From positions 18,162,271 to 18,226,270 of the forward strand of contig OZ234499.1 in NCBI GenBank assembly GCA_965153455.1: a stretch of 64,000 nt of DNA, given 5' to 3'. This document shows positions 22,545-33,999 of this stretch, one piece after another. The notes below the pieces were generated by a model. That model was given only the letters and a program-made list of their open reading frames with translations, was not told the DNA's origin and did no database searches. This DNA is from Sphagnum compactum (taxonomy: Eukaryota; Bryophyta; Sphagnopsida; Sphagnales). Positions within the stretch are counted from its first letter, which is position 1, and the number at the start of each line of letters is the position of its first letter. A program made the position numbers and the translations under genes.

Positions 22545-24240
22545 ATTAAGTAAATAAGTGACACCTAACTAGTTAACTAATTAACTAATAGAATTATTAA
22601 TTATTTAATGAATAAAATATAGAAAAATAAATTAATAAAATTGATAATTAATTAATTAACAACTGAACTAGAAATTAACTAATTCACTTTATAAACTATC
22701 CAACTAACTAATTATTTATAATAATAATAATCAATATCTTATTATTACTAAATTAATTATATTATTATATTATTGAATTATATATTAACTATAATAATCT
22801 ATCAACCAATTTAATTAACTAATAATTGGTTAATATTGAAATATTTAGCTAATTATTATAAGTAATAAATTATTATTTCAAAACCAAAAAAATTAATACA
22901 ATAACTGAAATATTCAGTATTTAATTATTAATAACTATTAAATATTGACTACTAGGTTTTTTATATCTAATAATATAGTTAAAACCTAACCTAGGCTAAC
23001 TATTTTATTATAATTATTCCCATTATTATTTTCATTTATATAGTTAATAATAAATATAAAAGTAGATATTTAATAGTAAAAATAACATTAATTCAATTAT
23101 TATTATAGCTAGTTGGTTGCTAAGGTTAACTATTTTGTTTTATTATTCATATTATTAATTCACTCATTAAATCTATTTATGAACTATTACAGTAAATACT
23201 TTATATTTTTAATAAGTATAGTTTTCCTTCAAAAATAATTCTCCATTTGTATAATAATTTATTAGATTTCCATTCTAGCGAATACAGTAATTATTATATA
23301 ATAATAAAATAATAGAATTGAGAATAAAAATTATATATCAGTAAATGATTATAATCATTGATTAATTAATAATGAGTAAATATCAACTATAAATTTTTAA
23401 TACAAAAACTTAAAACTATATATTAATATTTCCTAGTAATTATTATATTAATCTAATAATATTTCATAATTGATTATTTATAATAATAATAACAATAATG
23501 TAATTTGTCGCTAGCCTAAGTTAGTTATTGTATTATTATTATTATTATTATTATGTGTCACTTGTTAAAAATATTATGATTTACTATAATTAAGTTTTGA
23601 TTTTCTAAATAAATAAAAAATAATCGTAATAAGTACATTAGTCATTTGAAAATAGTTTAATAATAATTTAATAATATACTAAAATTTTAATATCATCATC
23701 ATCATCATTATGTAATAAGATATTACAATTTTTAAATTTTAGTTAAAGATAACATTGAAATTTAGTTTTTTATTGCATGTAAATAATATATATATAATGT
23801 AATATAAATAATGATAATAATAAATGTCATTTGTAATAATTTTAAGAAGTATAATAAAATGGTTTGGATAAACTTGTAATATGGGCACAATATATTTAAT
23901 AAATATCTCAAAATATATACCATTTAATGTAACCATAATATCAAGGACATTTATAATAACAACAATATTTGAATGCACATCTAATATGGTTGTTCGTATA
24001 CATTCAAAATATACATTTATAAATCCTAATACACCCAACTATATTCTTTGAAATTCACAAAATATACCTTTATATTACTTATAGAGTTACAACTAAATTG
24101 GTCACATTTGTAATTAATGGGACATAAATTGTTTTTCTTGGATGAAAATTAAACTAAATGTCGTTCACATGGAAGGATGAACACCAAAATAGTTGCAAAT
24201 AGTTCCACTGTAGTTGCAAATATGACCAACAGAAGAACAT
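22545..24240. other. extremely AT-rich gene-free region
   Basis: Dominated by TAATTA, AATAAT and ATTATT words, with an (ATT)n run near 23,531-23,553 and an (ATC)n run near 23,693. Open frames are Ile/Asn/Lys-rich by composition. Two AGTTGCAAATA words at 24,190-24,222 resemble the CACTA subterminal motif. Confidence 0.55.
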
Positions 24241-24244
24241 TAAG

Positions 24245-25055
24245 CCTCTTGACACACCTCCAAGCTCCTTGATAGACTCAAATGTGAGTCTGGAGTGAAA
24301 CAGCAGAAGAGTAAAGAGTTGGGGCACGCTCCTTGGCTTATAGCATTTTGGGGGTAGAGGGGCGTGCTGGAGCTCCGGGATGGGACTAGGAAAAATGATA
24401 AGCACTTAATCACTCACATGGATCTGCACAAAACTAAACAACAAGTTGGTTAGTGCATACTTAGAGCACTTTTGGTGCTAGGACGAGCCACGGGCAAACT
24501 CGGACTCCCAAGATTCACCACGGCCTGAACTTGGGGGAAGCCACCACCTTCCCCCTTATAGTATACTCTATGCCTCTCCACGAGGCCCACATCCAAATGA
24601 CATTTGTCCCGGGACTCCCAAGTGGGAGTCCCGAAATTCTCAAAGTTGGAACTCCTGCAACTTTGGGGCCCCATAACTTCATGTGCAGACCTTCAATTGT
24701 AATGGGGTCCAAAGAAAAGTTGTACCCCTTGTCGAGAGCTTTCCAACGGTATGTCGCATGCCACCTGCACGCAAGGAAATCGGGTCGATTCCCGACTTTT
24801 AATGGTCGGGAGTCAAATTGCCAATTTGACTCCTGGCCTTTCTTTTGGCCATAACTTGTGTTTGAGATGTTCAAATGGGTCATGCGAGCCCATTTTAGAC
24901 ATCTACGTTTCAATAGCTTTCCAATGATATAGATAATTCTTCAATTCAATGGGTTTTGACTTTTACAATCGCCCTCTGAAGATTTGAGAGTCCATTGGGA
25001 CTACAACTTCCAAAATGGGAGTTCACTTGGGAATGTGAGGGTTCGTTCCCTCACA
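24245..25055 (-). mobile_element. LTR-like dispersed repeat, copy B (inverted)
   Basis: Reverse complement of the block at 6,905-7,705. Landmarks on the minus strand are TGTGAGGGAACGAACCCTCA at the start, GTCGGGAATCGACCC, GGAAAGCTCTCGACAAGG, GGGACTCCCACTTGGGAGTC, AGAGTATACTATAAGGGGGA and CACGCCCCTCTACCCC. The two copies are diverged and differ by small indels. A short open frame on the same strand just upstream (25,081-25,341) could be neighbouring retroelement interior, but this is weak. Confidence 0.65.
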
Positions 25056-25734
25056 TTATGTTCTCATTAACACTTAGAAATTATTTCCTCAATGTAATTG
25101 CTTTCATTTGGTTAGAGTCTAAATCATCTTTTATTAACTTTTCTGGTCTTGTAGGTTTATGACTTGAAGGATTTGGATCAACAACTTGGGGTGCACTTGT
25201 GTTAGTGATCATATATGGGCCCACACTTGACTCCAATGTAATATCCCCAATGTCTTCAACTACAATGTTGGGAAGATTGACAAATGGGTCCATTTGTATG
25301 TTTGAAGTGCTATTTAATATTTGTTGTGCATCCAATTCCAAAAATGATAATTCGAGCTAATGGTGTGTTTGCACTAAATGGGGGGTCCACTTCCATCGAA
25401 TTCATTGATTACATGGACATGTTTTGACTTGGGGCTGTTGGAGCATGTACAACTTGGGGGGTGCGTCAGACATTTGAACATCATCATCTAATAATGGTAT
25501 GTTTGGATTTGCATCACCATTGGTAGACCTTTGAACCTACCAAACTGTTAGATTAGAAAACAATTTTGAAAATGGAATTTCACATCATGAAGGAATTTAA
25601 AGTGGTCATGTTTGACTTCATCTTCATCTAGGTCATCTGACGTTGTGAGGTCCTTGTTCATTGAATTCACTTTCATTTGCACTTTCATCAACATTAAATG
25701 TCCATCGAATTTTTAGACTCCATATTCTTTTTGT
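25056..25734 (-). other. coding-like remnant between LTR-like repeat and hAT
   Basis: On the minus strand, 25,081-25,341 holds an 86-codon frame ending SNQMKAITLRK. The AITLR word recalls a linker seen in some Gypsy retroelements, but one short word is not enough for an assignment. 25,342-25,734 may be the C-terminal tail or 3' part of the adjacent hAT element. Confidence 0.3.
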
Positions 25735-27862
25735 ACTTTGCCATGGGGTTGCTGCTAAATCATTCTTGCAAGAGCTTTCTATTAGTGTATATGTACACTA
25801 AGTCCATCCAACTCGATGTTAACTAATTTCGTACTTTGCTATGGACAAATGAATATAAACTCCAATTTCGCTTGCATGATGATGTGGAACACACTTGTGT
25901 CAAAATGTGACAGGCGATGGGTGTAAGTGTGCGTCAACTAACTCTAATCAAATCCCACCACTTGTGTGGAAGCATCTAGGTCCTTTACTAGGGGGTTGTA
26001 AGAAAATGGACTTTGACTTTCCACAAAATTTGTAAATTTTTTTAAAGTTAGGGCATTTAGGCGATCGGGGTACAAATTGTTTTTCACAAAACTTTGTTTA
26101 AAGAGTCCTTCACATCTACATCATCATATAAGTGAGCTTCACCTGACAAGTATGGATTGAGAAGGGCCCTACATAATGTAAGTCAATCATCAACATATTT
26201 CGCCTTTGGTAAAATTGATCTTCGATCACATTTGCAAGGTTTGATGGCAATTCAAACAAAGGATCTTGTAAGGATAAAACATGTTGTTCCAATGTTTCCA
26301 CGATAAGCCACACCTTTCCCATGCAAAGTTGTTTGCCATCAAATGCCATCAATGACAGTAAGATCGGTTCCACCATGTGTACAAATTAGCACAAGTATCG
26401 CAAAACTCGTCCCTTTTTATGTTCGTTCAAACAGCTTTCGCCTTGGTGAGAGATTTTTGACAATGACTGCCATGTAATGAATTAATAAAAATTGTCTAAT
26501 TAGGATCAGCAACAATTTGCTTAATGGTAGGTCTGAGCTTGAACAACCTTTCAACCATTAAAAAATTGGTTGCAAATTGTGTTTCAGTGGGGTTTAACAG
26601 CATTAGGTTGGTCTCATAATGACAAAGCATTGCTAATGATGCATGGTGTTATTATATGAAAGAAACAATATTTTTCACCTTTTTCATAATTCGTTTCGTC
26701 CATGTTGCTTTTCCCCAATCTTCTAACTTAGCAAGTCTAGACAATGAGCAGCACAACCTTGAAAATAAAGACTTAGAAAATGACAAATTAAAAGGTTAGC
26801 TATACTTCTTTTGTTCAAAACATTATCTGTACAAATTTGTACAATGTTATCGACTCCAATGGTTTCAATGTATCCACCCAATGCATTACATATGTAATGG
26901 GCATCCTTTCACTCCTTAGTTGTGTCAATGGAACCTATGAATACATCACCACTTGGACAAGCAAACATTACATTCAACAATGGATGCAGTGCAACATTGT
27001 CTCAACCATAAAAATAAATGGTTGTTCCATGTTTGTGAATCGAATTCCATGTCCTTTCAATCACCTGTTTGGATGCCCACCTTGGATTGCTTTAACAAAT
27101 TTGTGTGCAATCCATGGAATGATGAGAGTTTGTAGTAGGTTTGAGATTCGAAAGTTATTTTCACGAGTTTTATGAATGCCGGATGTCACACAACAGTGAA
27201 GGGGATGTTCACCTCATAAAAGAATGTTGTCCACTTCTTCTCCAAATCTTGTTTTTTAGTTGAATTCAATCCCTTGGGCAATGAAACTTGTCAAGAGGTT
27301 CGAGTGTTGTTATTTATGGATCTATTGGGACCCTTTGTGATATTTGTAGGGGGGGGGGTGAAATTTTGAGCCCTTTCCATTTACAACACTGAAACAAATT
27401 CTCCTTCCATTGAAGGATTCGGTGTTTCCATGGCCACATCTTCTATTTGCCCATTCAGGATATGGATTGGTATTTCCATGTTGTTTAATGGTGGAAGGAC
27501 AAGTCCACCACATCGAACAAATAGTGCATTCACCCATGGATGTGCTTTTGAACACGTGCTGTAATTCTAACTCACGCATTGCCACCATATCGATAACCAA
27601 TATGAAAGAACATTCTATCCTTGCTATACAAAATAACATTGTTGCAAAACTTGCATTCCACCTTCCTTGGCTTGTCCTTTGGCATCAAATACCATGGATG
27701 GATGTAAGCAAGATAAAGTAACAGCTTGATTACCTTGTCAAAATTGGAATAAATAGATTTAAAATAACAACAAAACCCACTATAGAATTGTGAAACATAG
27801 AATGTTTTCATTTCAATGACTAAATATGATATATGTTTACCTTCATGTGCATTGAGTTTCAT
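25735..27862 (-). pseudogene. hAT-superfamily transposase with BED finger, decayed
   Basis: Read on the minus strand the pieces appear in the normal hAT order. A BED-type zinc finger comes first (DKPRKVECKFCNNVIL, then HIGYRYGGNA; near 27,590-27,680). The DUF659 region follows (VMFACPSGDVFIGSIDTT, then GGYIETIGVDNIVQICTDNV; near 26,820-26,990). The central part has KATWTKRIMKKVKNIVSFI and ETQFATNFLMVERLFKLRP, then DLHYVGPFSI. Last is the hATC dimerisation region (SSCKRNWSLYSFVHSKVRN, then LVYIYTNRKLL; near 25,760-25,890). Several stops and frame changes make it non-functional. Its upstream region is repeated in mirror image at 30.5-31.1 kb. Confidence 0.85.
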
Positions 27863-28255
27863 ATTTCAAACTATAAGTATAAGTTTTAAGTAGGTTTTTC
27901 AAAATACAAGTAGCTTTTGATGTCTACTTTTCACTGTGGGCTTTTGGTTTTAAGTAGGTGTCAAGTAGGTTTTTACCAAAAGGAAATAGATTTTTTTTTA
28001 TAAATTGCTAAAACATATGTTGATCTTCATTTCCTAATTTATTACACATGAATTTCATTTATTTTTCTACCCAAAAAGTAGGTTTGAACACATATTTTTT
28101 AGTCGGTTTCAAATGTACTTTCTATCTACTTTTTAGATTCATTTATTTTTAATTTTCTTAAAATTAGATTTTTATAAACTTAATAGAGCCAACTAATGCT
28201 ACTTGACACATACTTTCACCTAATTTGATGCTACTTTATGGTAGTTATATGAGAG
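27740..28255 (-). repeat. hAT 5' region, left arm of a facing inverted pair
   Basis: The reverse complement of this segment matches 30,548-31,065 along its length, from CTCATATAACTAC and AAAGTAGCATCAAA through TATGTGTTCAAACCTACTTT to GAAATGAAAACATTC and CACAATTnTATA. It is the leader and first coding part of the hAT pseudogene. It holds several AACCTACTT words on one strand, like the subterminal transposase-binding repeats of hAT elements (inference). Confidence 0.75.
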
Positions 28256-28659
28256 GCGCATAATTAAACTAGAAATGTTTATTTTTTTGGCATATTGTAT
28301 CTTGCTTTGACCTGGATTCCACATGTTTCACTTTCCTTCCATTAATAAAACATTACCAAAAAAATAGGTTTGATTAATACATTAATGTATTCAACAATAA
28401 AATCGGACTCCACCTTTAAGGTTACAATTGAAATTTAGCACCAATTGCAAATGTAATATGATGATCTAAAATTCAAACACCCATAAAGGTTCGCCCCTCC
28501 TTCGCAAGGCATATGACAATGGTTGGTGCTAAATAACACAAGGCCCACACACCTCAAAGAAAAATATAAATTGACATGCAAGGTTTACATTTTATTATTA
28601 AGCAGACCAAATTCCATTGTCAAATCAATGTTGGAAATCAATCCATTGTCAATTAGGTG
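28256..28659. other. gene-free stretch
   Basis: Nothing recognisable. It lies outside the left hAT arm and before palindromic cluster 3. Confidence 0.4.
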
Positions 28660-28870
28660 ACCTAGATCCATAGATGTGCGATGATTGAAAAACATTCAGT
28701 TGCCACATGATTATTGATGGAAAATTTGTGATTGTCGCACGATTGGTGACGAAATGTTTTTGGTCATCGCAGGTTAGGTGACCGAAAAGTTTTGGTCGCC
28801 TAGCTTGCAGTGATCAAAAATTTTCTATTGCTGTAGGCTTTATGGCGATTAAAACGGGCCTAGTTTTAGT
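28660..28870. repeat. palindromic GGTGACC/GGTCACC cluster 3
   Basis: Contains TTAGGTGACCGAAAAGTTTT followed by GGTCGCCTAG, plus related words (TTGGTGACGAAATGTTTTTG, GTGATCAAAAATTTTC). These are the same modules as at 18.0-18.3 and 19.7-20.1 kb. A TTAGGTTGACC run with three short copies follows at about 28,914-28,945. Confidence 0.5.
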
Positions 28871-29159
28871 TGCCTAGAAGCCTAACCCTAACAACCTAAA
28901 AATCCGTTTGACTTAGGTTGACCTTAGGTTGACCTAGGTTGACCCTATATTGACGTGACTAAGAATGCGTTTGCGTCCAGATGCATTTGTTGCATCGTGA
29001 CAAATGCATGGATGCCATGACAACCCTGACTATAGTTGCCTTTGTTATAACATGCATTTCATGATCTGTGGATTGTTGTCCTTCTACTACATATAATCCT
29101 TTAGTCTAAGGTTGGATCTATTGATACACCTATTGTTGTACATCTACAATTTAGTATTT

Positions 29160-29764
29160 GGGTGTAAGCAAAATATTTTGTACATATTTGTTACCTTGTT
29201 TTCTACTTGAAAACACAAAAAAAATGGTTTTTCAAACTTTTAACCTTCCTTTAACATTTCAAAACAAATGAAAATTTAATTTTTTTCATAGGCATGTTTA
29301 GCTTCCTTTTAGCTTTCAAAGGTATTTTGTGTCATATCATTTGAACTTGAAAAAATACCCCAAAAGTATACCCAAAAATATCCTTCATTTTTTAGGGGTT
29401 GGGGATGATTTTAGCTATGAAGAAAAACTTGATTAACTAGAAAAATTATATTAGAATGTTCACCACATCAATATTGAAGTACTTGTAAAGGAAACCAAAT
29501 ACTTGCAAAAACATTTTACCTACTTTCAAGTACTTCAAATTTATTTTTCAAATTGCCACAAATTTTAGGTTTAATTGAAGTACTTGCAAATAATTTTAAG
29601 AAATATGATTATAATAATTTAGCTTTTGAAGTCCATTCAAACAAGAGTTAAGAAATAATATACCCCAAAAAATATTTATCCCCATAAAATCATTTACTTG
29701 TTAGTCCTTTTGTTTAGGGATCCTAGTATTTTGTTGTTTACATTACTTTTTGTGTATACTTTAC
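29160..29764 (+). repeat. dispersed direct repeat, copy 1
   Basis: Shares with 35,981-36,509 the ordered words TAAnCAAAATATTTTGT, ACTTTTAACCTTC, CATTTCAAAACAAATGAAA, GGTTGGGGATGATTTTAG, ATTATAATAATTTA, CTTTTGAAGTCCAT, AAACAAGAGTTAA and TGTGTATAC. It is non-coding, same orientation, about 6.8 kb apart. Copy 1 has a roughly 75-bp insertion relative to copy 2. Confidence 0.75.
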
Positions 29765-29779
29765 CATACTTTCACCCAT

Positions 29780-30175
29780 TTGTTTGACCATTATCATTGT
29801 TATCTTGGGATGTGGTCATTGTGGCAATAGTTGTGGCAAACTTTGTTGATTGATATGTATTGTAGTTGTTGCATACTCAGTCAACTCTACAAGTATAGGT
29901 ACTTGTTGTTGTGTTTATTCTTGTATTGTTCCCACTTTAGTTTGGTCATTTGAGTGAGTATTTGCTTGCTCCCCAAGGATCTCTTCTATGGTAGTTCTTC
30001 CCTTCATCTCTACAAATACTATTGATTGAACCTTTGGTGTTTCTCCACTTGGACCTACTTCAAACTAGTCAAGGTTTAATGTTGCAAAACTATCCTTTGG
30101 AGTTGCATAAGGTGATACATATAGAAAGTTGAGGTAAGCGGATGTAATTACAATTGGGTGGTACCATTGAAAACC
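29780..30175 (-). pseudogene. decayed reading frame, family unknown
   Basis: One minus-strand frame stays coding-like with only a few stops. Pieces include YLNFLYVSPYATPKDSFATL, FEVGPSGETPKVQSIVFVE and RTTIEEILGEQANTHSNDQ, ending in a Gln/Thr-rich tract. It resembles in style the decayed frame at 1-545. I cannot assign a family; it may be the tail of a transposon protein. Confidence 0.35.
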
Positions 30176-30547
30176 ACATCAAGGAATGCCATTCAAGGAA
30201 CAAAAATTAGCCAAATAATATTCCTAGGCCCTTTTCTTTAAATGTTTTCATAATTAGAAATTATTTTTATCTCATGTTTATTTACTGTATGCCAAAGTAT
30301 ATGGCTTGAATTTTTCATTACAATATAAAAAGGTGGGAATCGTTACATATTTGTATTCTTATTGATGTGGTCTTTTCAATTTGGCAAAAATTCACATGTA
30401 AAATAAATGTTGGGTTGAAGGCTCTTCCTATTGTGTAAAGCGACATCCATGTTATTTTATACATACACTAAAGATAATGTCAAAGGGTCAAAGTAAGATA
30501 AAATAGACAAAAAAAAAGACTTTCCACTTCAACCCTGCATTGCTCAT
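30176..30547. other. gene-free stretch
   Basis: AT-rich, with no recognised structure, between the decayed frame and the right hAT arm. Confidence 0.4.
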
Positions 30548-31065
30548 ATAACTACATAAAGTAGCATCAAACTAGGTGAAAATATGTGTTAAGTAGCATT
30601 AGTTTGCTTTATTAAGTTTAGACTCTAATTCTAAAATATAGATATAAATATAAAAATAAATAAAATGTACATTTGAAATCAATTGAAAAATATGTGTTCA
30701 AACCTACTTTTTGGTTAGAAAAATTAATGAAATTGATTTGTACAATAAGTTAGAAAATGAAAATCAACATATGTTTTAGCAAGTCATCACAAAAAAAAAT
30801 CTTTTTTTTTTGTAAAAACCTACTTGACACCTATTTAAAATCAAAAACCCATAGTGAAAAATAAACATTAAAAGTTGTATTTTGAAAAACCTACTCCTAA
30901 CCTACTTTTACAATTTGAAGTATGAAAATCAATGCATATTAATGTAAACATATGTGATTTTAATCATTGAAATGAAAACATTCAATGTTTCACAATTTTA
31001 TAATGGGTTTTGTTACTCTTTTAAATGTACTTGTTCTAGTTTTGACAATGTAATCTAATTATTTA
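30548..31065 (+). repeat. hAT 5' region, right arm of a facing inverted pair
   Basis: Reverse-complement match of 27,740-28,255, so a second hAT 5' end points rightwards. It breaks off shortly after TGACAATGTAATC, about 170 bp before the start of duplicated block 2. The rest of this hAT copy (BED finger onward) is absent, perhaps removed when the gene B block arrived. Confidence 0.75.
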
Positions 31066-31478
31066 CTTTATTTTGCTTAAACACCCTAGGCTTTTTCATG
31101 TAGGGCCCTTACTTTCAGAATCCTTCCACCTGGTGCTTTACCCATTGTAAAGGCCCCTTATAATCAAAATCCCACCAACCTTGAGGCTTCATCTTGTGTA
31201 AATTACAAAATGATAGTTACAAAATGATAGTTTACATGAATCTAGATATACTTAGATCTACAAGGCATAGAAGGGTGAAGGTTGTTATTAAACCTACTAT
31301 TAGTTGTAAGGACCTCCCGTTCTTACATGTGTAGGGGTAAGATCTGTCATCTTTTCTAGGCAGGATATTCAACCCTCCAAATAGACTAGCAAATTTCTCT
31401 GAGTGCTTTAAAAACTATAACAACACGCCAAAAGGAAAAAAAAAAAACATGGCATGTTGGGCAAACATGTCTAGATAG

Positions 31479-31490
31479 TTATATACTATA
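31479..31490 (+). promoter_or_regulatory. candidate TATA box of GT37 gene B
   Basis: TTATATACTATAG lies about 180 bp before the ATG, in the same conserved context as the candidate for gene A. Confidence 0.35.
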
Positions 31491-31553
31491 GTCTTTCAAT
31501 AAGGTCTACTTTTGCATGCCGAAACTCTCCAAGAGAGAAGAGAGAAGCGAAAA

Positions 31554-31706
31554 ATGATGAATTCATTTTATGTAAAGGTATTCAAAAATTTAGGTGAAAA
31601 AGGCTATGTAAGTAACATGCCCAACAAAAAAGCTTGTGCCCTTTCTTCACATTCTAAAAATTGTAGTCATGTGGGTGAAGCAGAAATTTTGCAACATGGT
31701 GGGTAA
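31554..31706 (+). promoter_or_regulatory. upstream ORF overlapping the start of gene B
   Basis: An ATG-ATG pair opens a 50-codon frame (MMNSFYVKVFKNLGEKGY...) that runs past the main ATG at 31,669 in another frame. The equivalent frame in gene A stops after nine codons. If it is in the mature leader it should lower initiation at the main ATG. The word ATGTAAGTAAC inside it is also a possible splice donor. Confidence 0.35.
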
Positions 31707-33999
31707 TATGTTCACACCACCACGAGGAGCAATGGGTGGTCAGAATTTCTTTGTAGCTCTGGCTTGCTCCTCTCTCCTTCTCTGTAGCCTCATGGTATTG
31801 CTCAGTAGGGAGGATTTCCGTCCCGCCCACGACCAGATAGAAAATTTGGTAGAACAAGCTGCAGCAGTTTCTTCTGGTGAACATGTTCCACCAGCTGAAG
31901 TAGTTAGCTCTGCTGCTGCTGCTGCTTTGGAACAACAACAAACTGGTATAGATCCACCAGAGCCGCTTGCAGTGGCTGGTGCTGCTCCCAGTATAGATGA
32001 TCAAGTTGTAGAGCCTGGGGTTTCCTTAGATCAAGAAATTGTAGCTCCCGCAGATCAGCCAGCTCCATCTCCCGCTGATCATCAACCAGCTGCATCTCCA
32101 TCTCCTTTTGATCAACCAGATGCATCTCCAACTAAAAAGCCAGCTACTGCACCTCCCATTGATCAACCAGCTGCTGCATCTCCAACTGATCAACAAGCTG
32201 CGACATCTCCCCTTCATCAACCAGCAACCGCACCTCCAACTGATCAACCGGCTGCTGCCTCAGCTCCCACTGATCAACCAACTGGAGCTGCTGCCTTGGA
32301 TCAGTCTGGCGCTGCATCTTTCACGGATCAGCCAAGTGGAACTCGCGGTATTAGTGGTGGTGATAGAGAGTCTAGTACAACTACCACGCTGCCGGCTGCC
32401 GCTGAAGCTCTAATCCGGGAACTTAGAGCAGTCGCAATGCGAGTTAATGGAGGAGAACCTGTTCAGCCTCTCAGTGAAAGCGAGAGGAACGATTGGCACC
32501 AAAAGAATCCTTGCATCAGTCGAGAGAAGCTTCCTTTGAGGTACGCTGCCAGGAAATTCGTGAAACAAGTGGAAGACGCCAGTCCTGCAGCATGGGATGC
32601 AGTGTTTCGTGAATATGAGATTCTTCACCGGACTTGTACCACCAAGGTTCAAGACATTTCCCTCTACTTCCTCGAGAGAGATACAAGCATTCCTGCAGGT
32701 TGCAACTATCTACTCTGTAATACGGTACTTGGATCAGGACTGGGTAACCAAATATTGATCACTGCGTCCTGTTTGATTTACGCGGTTCTTACACAACGTG
32801 TGTTGCTTTTACCTTCCACGAATACACTGACAGACATCTTGTGCGAGCCATTTGAGGGCTCCTCCTGGAAGGTGAATGAGGGAAAGATTGGTTTTCCGGT
32901 GCCATCAGCATTCTGGTTATCTACTGACCAGTTCGTTTCTGAAGTCGACTTATATGTGGGATCTCAGGACCGAGCTACTACTACTGTTCATGCCACAGAT
33001 GTGACAGTCAGACATGAGTGGAGAGTTCAACCTGACAATAGATTCTTTTGTATTACCGAGCAGAAGTTCTTAAGCAACGTGCCATGGGTTTTTCTCCAGG
33101 GCAATCAACACTTTCTTCCCAAGCTCTTTGTAATTCCAAGCTTCCGCACGACGTTAGAGTCCCTCTTTCCGTCTCGATTGGTGCTTACACATGTCCTTAG
33201 ACGTTCTATTCTACCGGGAGACAGTGTCTGGCAGCGAGTGGAGCAAGTCCGTGAGATGCAACCGGATCATGCACACCGACGCCTCGGTGTTCAGATCCGT
33301 TACGTAGACTCGCAATTCGAAGCGTTGCACCTGTTGGAAATGCGCGCCCAAAAATGCGCTTTAGAGAATGGCATGCTGCCTCAGCATGGGCAGGCGGCCA
33401 CCAGGTCCGATCTTACAAGAACTTCGCAATCCAACTCGCCCACTGCAGAATCGGACCCCGGCGATGCTCAATCCATCGACGACACAGCAGCTTCAGCTTC
33501 AGCTGTGAATGGCACCACCACTGTCGTCTTCGTCGCTTCTCTATATGATACCTTTGAGAAATCTCTGAGCTCAGAGTACTTGCAACAGGCACCAGCAAAT
33601 GCAGGCGAGCACGTGACTGTTGTGCAGCTAACTAGCAGACATGAACAGTCCTACTTCAACAGAGAAGAAGATGAACAAGCTCTGGTGGAGATTATTCTCT
33701 TGAGCTTCTCAGACGATGTGATTGTCAGTCCTCGATCTACATTCGGGAATGTTGCGCACGCATATGGAGCATTGCAACCGTGGGTGATTGCAGCGCAAGA
33801 CATCATTGAAGGGGACTCACAGCAAGTCAGTTGCTTGAAAGCACAATCGGTAGATGCTTGTTACCACACTCCAGAGAGATATTTGTCTTGCCCACATGAT
33901 CCTGAGTTGGATGGCAGCTCCGTCTTGGAGCTTGTCCCTTACATCGCGGATTGTCTCGCTGGAGGGTACCCTGATTCGATTCAGCTTATAACTGTCTAG
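31669..33999 (+). CDS. GT37 alpha-fucosyltransferase, xyloglucan-FUT-like (gene B)
   Basis: Paralogue of gene A, with the same type II Golgi layout and predicted activity (fucose from GDP-fucose to a cell-wall glycan). It starts at the ATG matching gene A's; 776 aa, one exon. It has a membrane anchor (about residues 28-46), a Pro/Ala/Asp-Gln stem, then the catalytic domain with GLGNQ at 357, RRLGVQIRY at 537 and SPRSTFGNVA at 687. This last motif is nearer to the SxxSTFGYVA form I know in the family than gene A's SSFGSVA. The stem has a 10-residue insertion (VVEPGVSLDQ) and several repeat-unit substitutions relative to gene A. Differences in the catalytic domain are scattered and include TVLGSGLGNQILI where gene A has TYPESGLGNQIYI. 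The frame is fully open, so both copies look functional. Confidence 0.95.
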   Translation: MWVKQKFCNMVGNMFTPPRGAMGGQNFFVALACSSLLLCSLMVLLSREDFRPAHDQIENLVEQAAAVSSGEHVPPAEVVSSAAAAALEQQQTGIDPPEPLAVAGAAPSIDDQVVEPGVSLDQEIVAPADQPAPSPADHQPAASPSPFDQPDASPTKKPATAPPIDQPAAASPTDQQAATSPLHQPATAPPTDQPAAASAPTDQPTGAAALDQSGAASFTDQPSGTRGISGGDRESSTTTTLPAAAEALIRELRAVAMRVNGGEPVQPLSESERNDWHQKNPCISREKLPLRYAARKFVKQVEDASPAAWDAVFREYEILHRTCTTKVQDISLYFLERDTSIPAGCNYLLCNTVLGSGLGNQILITASCLIYAVLTQRVLLLPSTNTLTDILCEPFEGSSWKVNEGKIGFPVPSAFWLSTDQFVSEVDLYVGSQDRATTTVHATDVTVRHEWRVQPDNRFFCITEQKFLSNVPWVFLQGNQHFLPKLFVIPSFRTTLESLFPSRLVLTHVLRRSILPGDSVWQRVEQVREMQPDHAHRRLGVQIRYVDSQFEALHLLEMRAQKCALENGMLPQHGQAATRSDLTRTSQSNSPTAESDPGDAQSIDDTAASASAVNGTTTVVFVASLYDTFEKSLSSEYLQQAPANAGEHVTVVQLTSRHEQSYFNREEDEQALVEIILLSFSDDVIVSPRSTFGNVAHAYGALQPWVIAAQDIIEGDSQQVSCLKAQSVDACYHTPERYLSCPHDPELDGSSVLELVPYIADCLAGGYPDSIQLITV

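Noticed and set aside
23739-24038. 99-codon minus-strand frame in AT-rich DNA
   Set aside because: Ile/Tyr/Asn-rich by composition; overlaps low-complexity repeats.
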